From contig NZ_VLKK01000003.1 in NCBI RefSeq assembly GCF_007830065.1, positions 1 to 64,000 of the forward strand: a stretch of 64,000 nucleotides of DNA, given 5' to 3'. Position 1 is the first letter of the stretch; each line of letters opens with the position of its first letter. Under the pieces are notes generated by a model. It did not search any database. It was not told the DNA's origin and saw only the letters and a list, made by a program, of their open reading frames with translations. Below, in pieces: positions 7,609 through 18,154 of the stretch. The translations under genes and the position numbers were made by a program. Source of the stretch: Sphingobium wenxiniae (GTDB lineage: Bacteria; Pseudomonadota; Alphaproteobacteria; Sphingomonadales; Sphingomonadaceae).

Positions 7609-8244
7609 ATGACCGATATCATGTCCGATCCCATGGCCGCGCTGGTCCCCATCGTCATCGAACAGTCCAACCGGGGCGAGCGCAGCTTCGACATCTTCTC
7701 GCGGCTGCTGCGCGAACGGATCATCTTCGTCACCGGCCAGGTGGAAGACCATATGGCCTCGCTCATCGTGGCCCAGCTCCTGTTCCTCGAATCGGAAAAT
7801 CCGAAGAAGGACATCTGGATGTACATCAACTCGCCCGGCGGCGTGGTGACGTCCGGCATGGCGATCCACGACACGATGAAATATATCCGCCCGCAGGTCG
7901 GCACCGTCTGCATCGGCCAGGCCGCCTCCATGGGCAGCTTTCTGCTCGCGGCGGGCGAACCGGGCAAGCGCATCGCGCTTTCCAATGCGCGCATCATGAT
8001 CCATCAGCCGTCGGGCGGCGCGCAGGGCATGGCCAGCGATATCGAGATTCAGGCCAAGGAAATCCTGCGCATCCGTCAACGGCTTAACGGCCTTTATGCG
8101 GAATATACCGGCCGTCCGCTGGAGGAAATCGAACGGGCGATGGATCGCGACACCTTCCTCGAAGCGGAAGAAGCAAAAGCATTCGGTCTGGTCGACGAAG
8201 TGTTCGATCGCCGTCCGGCCATCGCGGAAACTTCCGAGGGTTGA
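7609..8244 (+). CDS. clpP: ATP-dependent Clp protease proteolytic subunit
   Basis: The serine peptidase of the Clp complexes, forming a double heptameric chamber fed by ClpX or ClpA. The 211-residue protein contains the catalytic triad: Ser107 in [10 protein letters not shown], His132 in IMIHQPSGG and Asp181 in AMDRDTF. The substrate-groove region [16 protein letters not shown] is intact. The start at 7609 was taken; the in-frame ATG at 7621 is an alternative. clpX follows 134 bases downstream on the same strand, the common clpP-clpX order. The gap holds a nested stem-loop. Confidence 0.97.
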   Translation: MTDIMSDPMAALVPIVIEQSNRGERSFDIFSRLLRERIIFVTGQVEDHMASLIVAQLLFLESENPKKDIWMYINSPGGVVTSGMAIHDTMKYIRPQVGTVCIGQAASMGSFLLAAGEPGKRIALSNARIMIHQPSGGAQGMASDIEIQAKEILRIRQRLNGLYAEYTGRPLEEIERAMDRDTFLEAEEAKAFGLVDEVFDRRPAIAETSEG

Positions 8245-8256
8245 TGCTTTGTCTTT

Positions 8257-8304
8257 ACCGCGGCGTACCCATTTTCACCCCTTGTGAAACCGGCGTGCCG
8301 CGGT
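8257..8304 (+). promoter_or_regulatory. Nested inverted repeats between clpP and clpX
   Basis: The outer arms ACCGCGGC (8257-8264) and GCCGCGGT (8297-8304) are perfect complements, and inside them TTTCAC (8273-8278) pairs with GTGAAA (8284-8289). The transcript could form two stacked hairpins. There is no T run after the outer arm, so a simple terminator is unlikely. It may tune read-through or processing between clpP and clpX, or bind a dimeric regulator. Confidence 0.4.
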
Positions 8305-8378
8305 TTAGGATGATCCTTGGACCAATATCCCTCGCCAAAAGCGGCTTTTCGTGGGCGGCAGGGAAGAGAGAATGACGA

Positions 8379-9647
<1,269 letters not shown>

Positions 9648-9668
9648 CCGCCTCGCTGCGACTGAACG

Positions 9669-9704
9669 AAAAGGCCCGCCGGGAGTGTTCCGGCGGGCCT
9701 TTTC
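9669..9704 (+). terminator. Rho-independent terminator after clpX
   Basis: AAGGCCCGCCGG pairs perfectly with CCGGCGGGCCTT around loop GAGTGTT, followed by TTTT. It lies 22 bases after the clpX stop codon. Confidence 0.92.
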
Positions 9705-9782
9705 TTATGCTCGTTCCCTGAACCTTCGGTGGGGCCGCAGCGCTATATGGATAAGGCGCGCGTGAGGGCGTAAGGGAGGCAA

Positions 9783-10517
9783 GTGCCCGCCCTTGTCACT
9801 CCCGCCATTGTATGCGCCTTGCGGTCCCATGGGGAGCATGGGGCGATTGCCCGGCTGTTGACCCCTGAACATGGGCTGCTGGCGGGCTATGTGCGAGGCG
9901 GGCGGTCGCGGGCGATCCGGCCCGTGCTGCTGCCAGGCAATGCCGTGAAGGCGGAATTCCGGGCGCGGACGGAGGATCAGCTTGCAGGGCTGACGGTGGA
10001 GATGGAGCATAGCCGTGCGCCCTTGCTGGCGGAGGCTCTGTCGGCGGCTGCGATTGACTGGGCCTGTGCGCTGACGGCGACCGCCCTGCCGGAGGGGACG
10101 CCTTATCCGGCGCTCTATCAGGCGCTGGACGGCGTATTGGGCGCGGTGGAGGCGGCTCCGGCGGCGCGGGGATGGGCGGTGGCGCTCATTCGCTATGAAT
10201 TGCTGATGCTGGCGGAGTTGGGATTCGGTTTGGACCTGACGCGCTGCGCGGCGACGGGTGGGCCGGAGGATCTGGCCTTCATCAGTCCACGCAGTGCCGC
10301 TGCGGTCAGTCGAGCGGGGGCTGTAGGTTATGAGGACAGGCTGCTGCCCTTGCCGCCTTTCCTGATCGAAGGGGGCAGCGGGGAGTGGGCGGAGATATTG
10401 GACGGGCTGCGACTGACCGGCTTTTTCCTGGAGCGGTCGGTGCTGACGGAGCGGCGCGCCGATGTGCTGGCCGCGCGGGAAAGGCTGGTCGACAGGCTCA
10501 AAAGGGCGGTTGCGTAA
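9783..10517 (+). CDS. recO: DNA repair protein RecO
   Basis: RecO works with RecR (and RecF) to load RecA on single-stranded DNA coated with SSB. The 244-residue protein has the N-terminal OB-fold strand pattern ([20 protein letters not shown], then [13 protein letters not shown]) followed by the helical domain with [18 protein letters not shown], as in the family. The usual zinc-finger cysteines are reduced to the single cysteine of that stretch, which occurs in many alphaproteobacterial RecO proteins. The start is a GTG at 9783. The gene is followed 52 bases later by leuB. Confidence 0.88.
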   Translation: MPALVTPAIVCALRSHGEHGAIARLLTPEHGLLAGYVRGGRSRAIRPVLLPGNAVKAEFRARTEDQLAGLTVEMEHSRAPLLAEALSAAAIDWACALTATALPEGTPYPALYQALDGVLGAVEAAPAARGWAVALIRYELLMLAELGFGLDLTRCAATGGPEDLAFISPRSAAAVSRAGAVGYEDRLLPLPPFLIEGGSGEWAEILDGLRLTGFFLERSVLTERRADVLAARERLVDRLKRAVA

Positions 10518-10569
10518 CCGGCGGCGGCTTCATATGGCGGCGGCGACAAAAAGTTCAGGAGTTGTGCCC

Positions 10570-11616
10570 ATGTTGATCGCCCTGTTCCCCGGAGACGGTA
10601 TCGGCCCGGAAATCGTCGCGCAGGCAAAGCGCGTGCTGGATGCGCTGGCGATCGAGGGCATGACCTATGAGGAAGGGCTGGTCGGCGGGGCTGCGTACAA
10701 GGCCGCCGGGCATCCGCTGCCGCCGGAGACGCTGGAGCTGGCGAAGCGGGCGGATGCGATCCTGTTCGGCGCGGTGGGCGATCCGAGCTGCGACTCGCTG
10801 GAGCGGCATTTGCGGCCGGAGCAGGCGATCCTTGGACTTCGCAAGGAATTGGGGCTGTTTTCCAACCTGCGTCCGGCGAAGGTCTTTCCTGAGCTGGCGG
10901 GTGAATCCGCGTTGAAACCCGAAGTGGCGGGCGCCATCGACCTGCTGATCGTGCGGGAGACGAATGGCGACGTCTATTTCGGGGAAAAGGGCTTTCGCAA
11001 GACGGCCGACGGGCTGCGCGAAGGCTATGACATCATGTCCTATAATGAGGCCGAGGTGCGCCGGATCGCCCATAGCGGGTTCCAGGCGGCGCGGGCGCGG
11101 CGGGGCAAGCTGTGCTCGGTGGACAAGGCCAATGTGCTGGAGACGAGCCAGCTCTGGCGCGACGTGGTGATCGAGGTTTCGGCGGACTATCCCGACGTGG
11201 CGCTCAGCCACATGTATGTCGACAATGCCGCAATGCAGCTAGTGCGCGATCCGGGTCAGTTCGACGTGATCGTGACCGGCAATCTGTTTGGCGACATTCT
11301 TTCGGATCAGGCGAGCATGTGCGTGGGGTCCATCGGGATGCTGGCTTCCGCGACGCTGAACGGCAGCGGGCAGGGGCTGTATGAGCCGATCCACGGCTCC
11401 GCGCCGGACATTGCCGGGCAGGGCAAGGCCAATCCGCTGGCGACGGTCCTGTCCGCCGCGATGATGCTGCGCTATTCGCTGGGGCTGAATGCCGAGGCCG
11501 ACCGGATCGAGGCGGCAGTGGCGAAGGCTCTGGCCGGCGGGGCGCGCAGCCCCGATCTGGGCGGAACGATGAGCACGGTGGAGATGGGCGACGCGGTTCT
11601 CGCGGCGCTGGCTTGA
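10570..11616 (+). CDS. leuB: 3-isopropylmalate dehydrogenase
   Basis: It oxidises and decarboxylates 3-isopropylmalate with NAD in leucine synthesis. The 348-residue protein begins [20 protein letters not shown] and carries the family signature [20 protein letters not shown] near residue 240 and the NAD-binding [18 protein letters not shown] region. Substrate-binding arginines appear in the [21 protein letters not shown] region (around residues 85-105). The ATG at 10570 was chosen because AGGAG lies nine bases before it; a longer frame extends upstream but lacks a site. It is followed 10 bases later by metZ. Confidence 0.97.
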   Translation: MLIALFPGDGIGPEIVAQAKRVLDALAIEGMTYEEGLVGGAAYKAAGHPLPPETLELAKRADAILFGAVGDPSCDSLERHLRPEQAILGLRKELGLFSNLRPAKVFPELAGESALKPEVAGAIDLLIVRETNGDVYFGEKGFRKTADGLREGYDIMSYNEAEVRRIAHSGFQAARARRGKLCSVDKANVLETSQLWRDVVIEVSADYPDVALSHMYVDNAAMQLVRDPGQFDVIVTGNLFGDILSDQASMCVGSIGMLASATLNGSGQGLYEPIHGSAPDIAGQGKANPLATVLSAAMMLRYSLGLNAEADRIEAAVAKALAGGARSPDLGGTMSTVEMGDAVLAALA

Positions 11617-11626
11617 GGATAGAGCG

Positions 11627-12835
11627 ATGAAGCGCAAGAGCGGGCAGGACCCGAACATCACGAAGAACTGGAAGCCCGCGACGCTGGCGGTGCGCGGCGG
11701 CAGCGCGCGCACGGAATATGGCGAAACGTCCGAAGCCTTGTTCCTGACGAGCGGTTATTGCTACGACCGGGCCGAGGACGCAGCGGCGCGCTTCGCGGGC
11801 GAGCAGCAGGGCATGACCTATTCGCGGCTCCAGAACCCGACCGTCGAAATGCTGGAAAAGCGCATCGCCCTGATCGAAGGGGCGGAGGCGTGCCGCGCCA
11901 CCGCTTCGGGCATGGCGGCGATGACGGCGGCGCTGCTGTGCCAGCTTTCCGCCGGGGACCATGTGGTGGGCGGCAAGGCGCTGTTCGGATCGTGCCGCTG
12001 GCTGGTCGATACGTTGCTGCCCAAGTTCGGAATTCAAACGACCACGGTGGACGCCCGCGACAATGCGGCGTGGGAAAAGGCGATCCGGCCCAATACCAAG
12101 CTGTTCTTCTTTGAAACGCCTGCGAACCCCACCATGGATGTTGCTGATCTGAAAGGGATTTGTGACATCGCAAAGGCCCATGGCATCGTCACGGTGGTGG
12201 ACAATGCCTTTGCAACGCCCGCGCTCCAGCGGCCTTTGGAGTTCGGGGCGGACGTGGTGGCCTATAGCGCGACCAAGATGATGGACGGGCAGGGCCGGGT
12301 GCTGGCGGGCGCGATCTGCGGCACGGAGGATTTCATCCTCAACACGTTGCTGCCCTTCCACCGCAACACCGGGCCGACGCTCTCCGCGTTCAATGCGTGG
12401 GTAGTGCTCAAGGGGCTGGAGACGCTGGACCTGCGCATCCGCAGGCAGAGCGAGAATGCGCTGAAGGTCGCGCGTTTCCTGGAGGGGCGCCTGCCCAAGA
12501 TACTCTATCCGGGGCTGGAGAGCCATCCGCAGCATGAACTGGCGATGCGGCAGATGGAATTGGCGGGGCCGATCTTCTCGCTCTATACCGGCGGCGGTCG
12601 GAAGGAAGCGCATGGGCTGCTCAACGCGCTGGAACTGGTCGACATCAGCAACAATATCGGCGATTCGCGATCGCTGATGACGCATCCGGCCTCCACCACC
12701 CATTTCGGCATGGCCGAGGAAGCGCGGCTGGAAGTCGGCATTACCGAGGATATGCTGCGCCTGAATGTGGGCCTGGAAGACCCCGACGACGTGATCGCCG
12801 ATTTCGATCAGGCCTTGCGCGCGATAGGGCGTTGA
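11627..12835 (+). CDS. metZ: O-succinylhomoserine sulfhydrylase
   Basis: A PLP-dependent enzyme of the Cys/Met metabolism family that makes homocysteine directly from O-succinylhomoserine and sulfide. The 402-residue protein shows the substrate-side tyrosine region MTYSRLQNPTVEMLEKRIA, ETPANPTMDVAD, the cofactor aspartate in VVDNAFATPALQRP, and the PLP lysine in AYSATKMMDGQGR near residue 214. The phrase SATKMMDGQGRVLAG is typical of MetZ rather than MetB or MetC. It lies in a plus-strand run between leuB and apaG. Confidence 0.93.
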   Translation: MKRKSGQDPNITKNWKPATLAVRGGSARTEYGETSEALFLTSGYCYDRAEDAAARFAGEQQGMTYSRLQNPTVEMLEKRIALIEGAEACRATASGMAAMTAALLCQLSAGDHVVGGKALFGSCRWLVDTLLPKFGIQTTTVDARDNAAWEKAIRPNTKLFFFETPANPTMDVADLKGICDIAKAHGIVTVVDNAFATPALQRPLEFGADVVAYSATKMMDGQGRVLAGAICGTEDFILNTLLPFHRNTGPTLSAFNAWVVLKGLETLDLRIRRQSENALKVARFLEGRLPKILYPGLESHPQHELAMRQMELAGPIFSLYTGGGRKEAHGLLNALELVDISNNIGDSRSLMTHPASTTHFGMAEEARLEVGITEDMLRLNVGLEDPDDVIADFDQALRAIGR

Positions 12836-12868
12836 CGCGGCGGGGGATTAGAGCGCATTCGTGAAACC

Positions 12869-13267
12869 GTGAACGCACTTTTCCCCTTTCACGCCACGAC
12901 GCGCGACATCACGGTCCATGTGGCCGTGACCTTCCTGCCCGAACAGTCGGAGCCGGATCGGGGGCGCTGGTTCTGGGCCTATCATATCCGCATCGAAAAT
13001 GGCGGGGATCAGCCGATCCAGCTCCTGACGCGGCATTGGGTCATCACGGATGGACGCGGCGGACAGCACCGGGTCGATGGCGACGGCGTGGTGGGCGAAC
13101 AGCCGGTGGTGCAGCCGGGCCGCAGCTATGATTATGTGTCGGGCTGTCCGTTGGGCACGCCGACAGGGTCGATGAAGGGGCATTATCACATGATCGGAGC
13201 GGACGGGCACACGTTCGACGCGGCGATCCCCCATTTCGCGCTGATCGCGCCCGCGGTGGCCGAATGA
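12869..13267 (+). CDS. apaG: ApaG family protein
   Basis: A 132-residue protein of the ApaG/polymerase-delta-interacting fold. Its immunoglobulin-like beta sandwich is seen in VTFLPEQSEPDRGRWFWAYH, IENGGDQPIQLLTRHWVITD and the terminal GSMKGHYHMIGADG. Members are linked to Co2+ resistance and diadenosine tetraphosphate levels, but the biochemical role is not settled. The start is a GTG at 12869. Its TGA overlaps the ATG of the LysR gene (ATGA), so the two are translationally coupled. Confidence 0.93.
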   Translation: MNALFPFHATTRDITVHVAVTFLPEQSEPDRGRWFWAYHIRIENGGDQPIQLLTRHWVITDGRGGQHRVDGDGVVGEQPVVQPGRSYDYVSGCPLGTPTGSMKGHYHMIGADGHTFDAAIPHFALIAPAVAE

Positions 13268-14055
13268 AGCGGACGCATTTGCCGCTCAACGGCCTGCGCG
13301 TGCTGGATGCGGCGGCGCGGCATTTGTCCTTCACTCGGGCCGCCGATGAACTGGCGGTGACGCCGGCGGCGGTCGGGCAACAAATCCGCGCGCTGGAGGA
13401 TATGCTGGGCGTCGTGCTGTTCCGCCGCACGCCCAAGGGGCTGGAACTGACGCAGGAGACGGAGGCAGGGCTGGACGCGCTGCGTGCCGGGTTCCTGGAG
13501 TTTGAGGAGGCCGTGCGGGCGATGCAGGCGGGGCAGTCCAGTTCCTCGCTGACGATCGCCGCGCCGCGCGACATCACCGCCAAATGGCTGCAAAAGCGGC
13601 TGGCGGCCTATGCCGCGAGCCAGCCCGACCTTAAATTCGCGTTGGTGGCGGCGGATGAGGCGCTGGATTTCACCGAGGCCAATCTGGACCTTGCGCTGCG
13701 TCTGGCGGATGGGCCGGGCGAGCATGAGGGCATCCGGCTGGGCGAAGCGACTTTCGTGACGGTGGAAGCGGCCGATGGCGGACCGGATGGGCGGATCGAA
13801 TGGCCCGGCTGCCCCCATGGCGACAAGCCTGCGTCGATCCGGGTCGCGGACGGTGGCCTCGCGATTGAGGCGGCGGCGAACGGTTTCGGGCGGGCGGTCG
13901 TGCCGCTGCTGCTGGCGGAGGCGGATCTTGCCGCTGGACGTGTGCGGCAAGTGGGTGACGCGGATGCTTCGCCGCTCTCCTACTGGCTGATCGCGCCGCT
14001 GCCCCAATGGCGGCAGAAGAAGGTCAAGGCGCTGGTTGAAGCGTTGGTTGCGTAA
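13264..14055 (+). CDS. LysR-family transcriptional regulator, GcvA-like
   Basis: A 263-residue regulator, somewhat short for the usual 290-310. The N-terminus LPLNGLRVLDAAARHLSFTR and LAVTPAAVGQQIRALEDMLG is the winged helix-turn-helix typical of the GcvA subgroup. A periplasmic-binding-like effector domain follows; it is shortened, with only one clear lobe junction (FRRTPKGLELTQETEAGL, then IAAPRDITAKWLQKRLAAY). Targets are unknown. It overlaps apaG by four bases, and its end faces a shared terminator with glnA. Confidence 0.85.
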   Translation: MKRTHLPLNGLRVLDAAARHLSFTRAADELAVTPAAVGQQIRALEDMLGVVLFRRTPKGLELTQETEAGLDALRAGFLEFEEAVRAMQAGQSSSSLTIAAPRDITAKWLQKRLAAYAASQPDLKFALVAADEALDFTEANLDLALRLADGPGEHEGIRLGEATFVTVEAADGGPDGRIEWPGCPHGDKPASIRVADGGLAIEAAANGFGRAVVPLLLAEADLAAGRVRQVGDADASPLSYWLIAPLPQWRQKKVKALVEALVA

Positions 14056-14064
14056 AGCCCGCAA

Positions 14065-14094
14065 AAAGCCCGGCCGCTTTCGCAGCCGGGCTTT
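14065..14094. terminator. Bidirectional terminator between LysR gene and glnA
   Basis: AAAGCCCGGC and GCCGGGCTTT form a perfect 10-base-pair stem around loop CGCTTTCGCA. T runs occur in both directions, so it can end the LysR transcript on the plus strand and the glnA transcript on the minus strand. Confidence 0.9.
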
Positions 14095-14115
14095 CTGTTT
14101 GCGATATTCCAGCGA

Positions 14116-15528
14116 TCAGAGGCTGTAATACATGTCGAATTCGACCGGCGAGGGAGCCATTTCCCAGCGGTAGACTTCGGGCCATTTGAGTTCCAGATAG
14201 GCTTCGATCTGATCCTTGGTGAACACGTCGCCCTTTAGCAGGAAGTCGTGGTCGGCGGCCAGCGAGTTGAGAGCCTCACGCAGCGAAGCGCAAACGGTCG
14301 GCACCTGGCTCAGTTCTTCGGGCGGCAGGTCGTAGAGGTTCTTGTCCATCGCGGAACCCGGATGAATCTTGTTCTCGATGCCGTCGAGGCCCGCCATCAG
14401 CAGCGCGGCGTAGCACAGATAGGGGTTCGCCATCGCATCGGGAAAGCGGAATTCCACGCGCTTCGCTTTGGCGCCCGCGCCGTAGGGGATACGGCAGGAG
14501 GCCGAACGGTTGCGCGCCGAATAGGCGAGCAGGACCGGCGCTTCGAAACCCGGCACCAGGCGCTTGTAGCTGTTGGTGGTCGGGTTGGTGAAGGCATTGA
14601 GCGCCTTGGCGTGCTTGATGACGCCGCCGATGAAGTAGAGGCACATGTCGGACAGACCGGCATAGCCTTCGCCTGCGAACAGCGGCTTGCCGCCGTCCCA
14701 GATCGACATGTGGGTGTGCATCCCCGAACCATTGTCCTGTGCGATCGGCTTGGGCATGAAGGTCGCGGTCTTGCCATAGGCCTGGGCGACCATCTGAACC
14801 ACATACTTATAGATCTGCATACGGTCGGCGGTTTGGACCAGCGTACCGAAGGTCAGGCCGAGTTCGTGCTGCGCGGCGGCGACTTCATGGTGATGCTTGT
14901 CACAGGGCAGGCCCATTTCGAGCATGGTGGTGACCATCTCGGCGCGGATGTCGGTGGCCGGATCGACTGGCGCGACAGGGAAGTAGCCGCCCTTGGCGCG
15001 CGGACGGTGGGCAAGGTTGCCGCCCTCATATTCGCGGCCGGTGTTGGTCGGCAGTTCGATATCGTCGATCTTGTAGAAGGACTCGTTATAGTCCGAATTG
15101 AAGCGGACATCGTCGAACATGAAGAATTCGGCTTCCGGGCCGACATAGACGGTGTCGCCGAAACCGGCCGACTTGACGAACGCTTCGGCGCGCTTGGCGG
15201 TGCTACGCGGGTCGCGGGCATAGAGTTCGCCGGTGTCCGGCTCGACGATGTCGCAGAACAGGATCAGCATCGGGGTCGCGCTGAACGGATCGACATAAAC
15301 GGCGTCCAGATCGGGCTTGAGGATCATGTCCGACTCGTTGATCGCCTTCCACCCTTCGATCGACGAGCCGTCGAACATCAGGCCTTCGTTCAGCTCGTCC
15401 TCGCCCAGCACGGTCGACACCATGGTCAGGTGCTGCCACTTGCCCTTGGGATCGGTGAAGCGCAGATCGACCCATTCGATCTCCTTTTCCTCGATCATCT
15501 TGAGGATGTCTTTAGGCGTGTTGGCCAT
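14116..15528 (-). CDS. glnA: Glutamine synthetase, type I
   Basis: It makes glutamine from glutamate, ammonia and ATP as a dodecamer. The 470-residue protein has the beta-grasp signature [17 protein letters not shown], the ATP-binding [20 protein letters not shown] and the glutamate-site region. The adenylylation tyrosine is in [10 protein letters not shown] near residue 397, so control by GlnE is expected. The ATG at 15528 gives [20 protein letters not shown]; an upstream ATG at 15549 lies in the leader. It follows glnB on the minus strand with a 98-base gap holding a hairpin. Confidence 0.98.
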   Translation of the reverse strand: MANTPKDILKMIEEKEIEWVDLRFTDPKGKWQHLTMVSTVLGEDELNEGLMFDGSSIEGWKAINESDMILKPDLDAVYVDPFSATPMLILFCDIVEPDTGELYARDPRSTAKRAEAFVKSAGFGDTVYVGPEAEFFMFDDVRFNSDYNESFYKIDDIELPTNTGREYEGGNLAHRPRAKGGYFPVAPVDPATDIRAEMVTTMLEMGLPCDKHHHEVAAAQHELGLTFGTLVQTADRMQIYKYVVQMVAQAYGKTATFMPKPIAQDNGSGMHTHMSIWDGGKPLFAGEGYAGLSDMCLYFIGGVIKHAKALNAFTNPTTNSYKRLVPGFEAPVLLAYSARNRSASCRIPYGAGAKAKRVEFRFPDAMANPYLCYAALLMAGLDGIENKIHPGSAMDKNLYDLPPEELSQVPTVCASLREALNSLAADHDFLLKGDVFTKDQIEAYLELKWPEVYRWEMAPSPVEFDMYYSL

Positions 15529-15564
15529 GTGAACTTGCCCTTCTTTCATGATTACCCCCCCGAA

Positions 15565-15596
15565 GGGGCCGGTTGATGCTTATGTCCGCCGGCCCC
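15565..15596 (-). promoter_or_regulatory. GC-rich hairpin between glnB and glnA
   Basis: GGGGCCGG (15565-15572) pairs with CCGGCCCC (15589-15596) around a 16-base loop. It lies between the glnB stop and the glnA start and has no T run on the minus strand. It may be a processing or attenuation structure that sets the different levels of GlnB and GlnA. This role is inferred. Confidence 0.4.
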
Positions 15597-15626
15597 CTGA
15601 ACCGCCGGCGGGAACGTCCTGACAAA

Positions 15627-15992
<366 letters not shown>

Positions 15993-16076
15993 TCAGCGAA
16001 GGGAAAAGCCCTGCGCCCAAACTCCAAGTGACGATCATCATGCCCCCCCTTCAGGCAAGCGCCGCCCCTCTCGGTA

Positions 16077-16125
16077 ATCAATTCCCGTGCCAAATGGCGA
16101 ATCACCGGAATACGCTTTCGGTGAT
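16077..16125 (-). promoter_or_regulatory. Candidate sigma-54 promoter and upstream dyad for glnB-glnA
   Basis: On the minus strand 16092-16077 reads TGGCACGGGAATTGAT. The -24 GG and the -12 G are separated by exactly ten bases, as sigma-54 promoters require; the -12 element is GA instead of GC. Just upstream, ATCACCGG (16101-16108) and CGGTGAT (16119-16125) form an inverted repeat that could be an NtrC site. The promoter lies about 110 bases before glnB. This fits nitrogen-controlled glnBA expression, known in rhizobia and Azospirillum. Confidence 0.5.
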
Positions 16126-16144
16126 GCAGCAATCTTTGTCCATA

Positions 16145-16163
16145 TTGCCCGGATTCCGGGCAA
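16145..16163 (-). terminator. Stem-loop between map and glnB
   Basis: TTGCCCGG and CCGGGCAA form an eight-base-pair stem with a three-base loop, 24 bases after the map stop on the minus strand. The T run expected of a strong terminator is missing, so it may only weaken read-through into glnB. Confidence 0.45.
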
Positions 16164-16186
16164 ATTTCCGCAGCAATGCTTAAATT

Positions 16187-17014
16187 TTAGGCATAGGGCG
16201 GCGCGTCCAGACCCGCGGGGCTTTTCGTGAAGATTTCGCAGCCGGTTTCGGTGATGCCGATGCTATGCTCGAATTGGGCGGAAAGGGTGCGGTCGCGCGT
16301 GACGGCGGTCCAGCCGTCGTCGAGCATCCTGACGCCGGGCTTGCCGATGTTGATCATCGGCTCGATGGTGAAGAACATGCCGGGCTTGAGTTCCGGGCCA
16401 GTGCCGGGGCGGCCGATATGCACGACTTCCGGGCTGTCGTGGAACACGCGGCCAAGGCCATGGCCGCAGAAATCGCGCACCACGCCATAGCGGTGCTTTT
16501 CCGCGTGACGCTGGATCGCATGGCCGATATCGCCCAGGTGATTGCCGGGTTTCGCCTGCTCGATGCCCAGCATCAGGCATTCATAGGTCACTTCGACCAG
16601 CCGCCGCGCCTTGATGGGCGCTTCCCCGGCAATATACATGCGGCTGCTGTCGCCATGCCAGCCGTCGACCAGCGGCGTCACGTCGATATTGAGGATGTCG
16701 CCCTCGCGCAGCTTTTGATCGCCGGGGATGCCGTGGCAGATCACATTGTTGAGCGATATGCAGCAGCTATGCGTATAGCCGCGATAACCGAGTGTCGCGG
16801 GCACGCCGCCGCCGTCCAGCGTCATGCGGCGGACGATGTCGTCCAGCTCTCCGGTCGTGACGCCGGGCACGACATGCGGCGCCAGCGCATCGAGAATCTC
16901 GGCCGCCAGCCGTCCGGCCTTTCTCATGCCTTCGAAACCCGCCGCGTCATATAGCTTGATCGCGGCGGAGCGGGAGATCGGCGCGTCCGCCGTCATCGTC
17001 ATATAATCGGTCAT
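16187..17014 (-). CDS. map: Methionine aminopeptidase, type I
   Basis: It removes the initiator methionine from nascent proteins. The 275-residue protein has the pita-bread metallopeptidase motifs: the substrate-side His in GYRGYTHSCCISLNNVICHG, the metal aspartates in GDILNIDVTPLVDGWHGD, the metal histidine in FCGHGLGRVFHDSPEV, and the two glutamates in FFTIEPMI and AQFEHSIGIT. The ATG at 17014 gives MTDYMTMTADAP; ATGs at 17002 and 16996 are possible starts. A TATAAT hexamer lies only about seven bases before 17014, which favours one of the later starts or a leaderless message. Confidence 0.95.
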   Translation of the reverse strand: MTDYMTMTADAPISRSAAIKLYDAAGFEGMRKAGRLAAEILDALAPHVVPGVTTGELDDIVRRMTLDGGGVPATLGYRGYTHSCCISLNNVICHGIPGDQKLREGDILNIDVTPLVDGWHGDSSRMYIAGEAPIKARRLVEVTYECLMLGIEQAKPGNHLGDIGHAIQRHAEKHRYGVVRDFCGHGLGRVFHDSPEVVHIGRPGTGPELKPGMFFTIEPMINIGKPGVRMLDDGWTAVTRDRTLSAQFEHSIGITETGCEIFTKSPAGLDAPPYA

Positions 17015-17119
17015 GCCCGCATTATAGGCCGCCGCGCGCGATAATGCGAGGGGGGCGGGAGCTACCGGTGGAATACTGGGCTCTATGCAGCGCGCGCGGC
17101 GCAGGCTATGGGCTTGGTC

Positions 17120-17881
17120 ATGGCCGATCCCCAACGCATCTGGACCGCAGCCCTGGTCGTCATCGGCGACGAAATCCTCTCTGGCCGCACGCAGGACAGG
17201 AATGTCGCGCAGATCGCCACCTGGCTGAACGTGCAGGGCATCCGCCTTACCGAAGTGCGGGTCGTGGCGGACGACGCGGCGGCCATTGCCGAGGCGGTGA
17301 ACACGCTGAGGGCGCGCAACGACTATCTGTTCACGACCGGCGGCATTGGGCCGACCCATGACGATATCACCGTGGACGCCATCGCGGGCGCACTGGGCGT
17401 GGAGGTGGAGATCAACGCGCAGGCGCGGACGATGCTGGAAGGCTATTATGAGACTCGCGGCGGTCTCACCGATGCGCGGTTGCGGATGGCGCGGGTTCCG
17501 GTCGGGGCCTGTCTCATTGAAAATCGCATGTCGGGCGCACCGGGCATCCGGCACGGCAATATCTTCATCATGGCGGGTGTGCCGCACATCACCGCCGGAA
17601 TGCTCGAGAGCCTGACCGGCAAGCTGGAGGGCGGCTTGCCGCTGCTGTCCGCCACGGTGGGCTGCTGGGTCGCGGAAAGCGAGATCGCGGACCTGCTGGC
17701 CGAAGCTGAGCGCGGCCATGAAGGATGCCAGATCGGCAGCTATCCTTTCTTTCGCGACGGGCGCACGGGCGCGAATTTCGTGGTCCGATCGACCGATCAG
17801 GCCGTGCTGGACCGCTGCATCGCGGACCTTGGCCTTGCGCTGGAAGCAGGCGGCTGGCCTGTCATAGCAGGCGGAATCTGA
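17120..17881 (+). CDS. CinA-type molybdopterin-binding domain protein
   Basis: A 253-residue protein of the competence/damage-inducible CinA N-terminal family (MoaB/Mog fold). The start has ALVVIGDEILSGRTQDRN, followed by YLFTTGGIGPTHDDITVDAI and the conserved end of the first domain (VPHITAGMLE). The C-terminal nicotinamide-nucleotide amidase domain of full CinA is missing, as is common in alphaproteobacteria where it is a separate gene. This domain in CinA acts as an ADP-ribose pyrophosphatase; whether this short form does so is not known. It is divergent from map. The ATG at 17108 is an alternative start. Confidence 0.85.
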   Translation: MADPQRIWTAALVVIGDEILSGRTQDRNVAQIATWLNVQGIRLTEVRVVADDAAAIAEAVNTLRARNDYLFTTGGIGPTHDDITVDAIAGALGVEVEINAQARTMLEGYYETRGGLTDARLRMARVPVGACLIENRMSGAPGIRHGNIFIMAGVPHITAGMLESLTGKLEGGLPLLSATVGCWVAESEIADLLAEAERGHEGCQIGSYPFFRDGRTGANFVVRSTDQAVLDRCIADLGLALEAGGWPVIAGGI

Positions 17882-18154
17882 TCCATAAAATCCGGCTGCG
17901 CGGTAAAATGCCGCCCCGGCGCGTCGATATGTGGCGCGGCAGCGGCGGGCTGCGTTGCGCGTGGGCTGCGGCTCGCGTTATGTTGCGTCGCATCAACGGC
18001 TGGGCTTGACTGCATCCCGTCGAGGCCGGTCACTGACCGTCTGAAATGCGGAGAGTGAATCTCGATGATTTCGGGGGCGGCTTCTTGCGCCTTGTGGAAA
18101 CGCATCGACGGTGCGGGAATGCGCGGACAATATTCTGGTGAAGGAGGAACTGCC

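Noticed and set aside
17014-17026. TATAAT hexamer just before the map start as a leaderless promoter
   Set aside because: The hexamer is real, but no convincing -35 box lies at the right distance, and two later ATG codons offer a normal leader. It is mentioned only as start-codon uncertainty.
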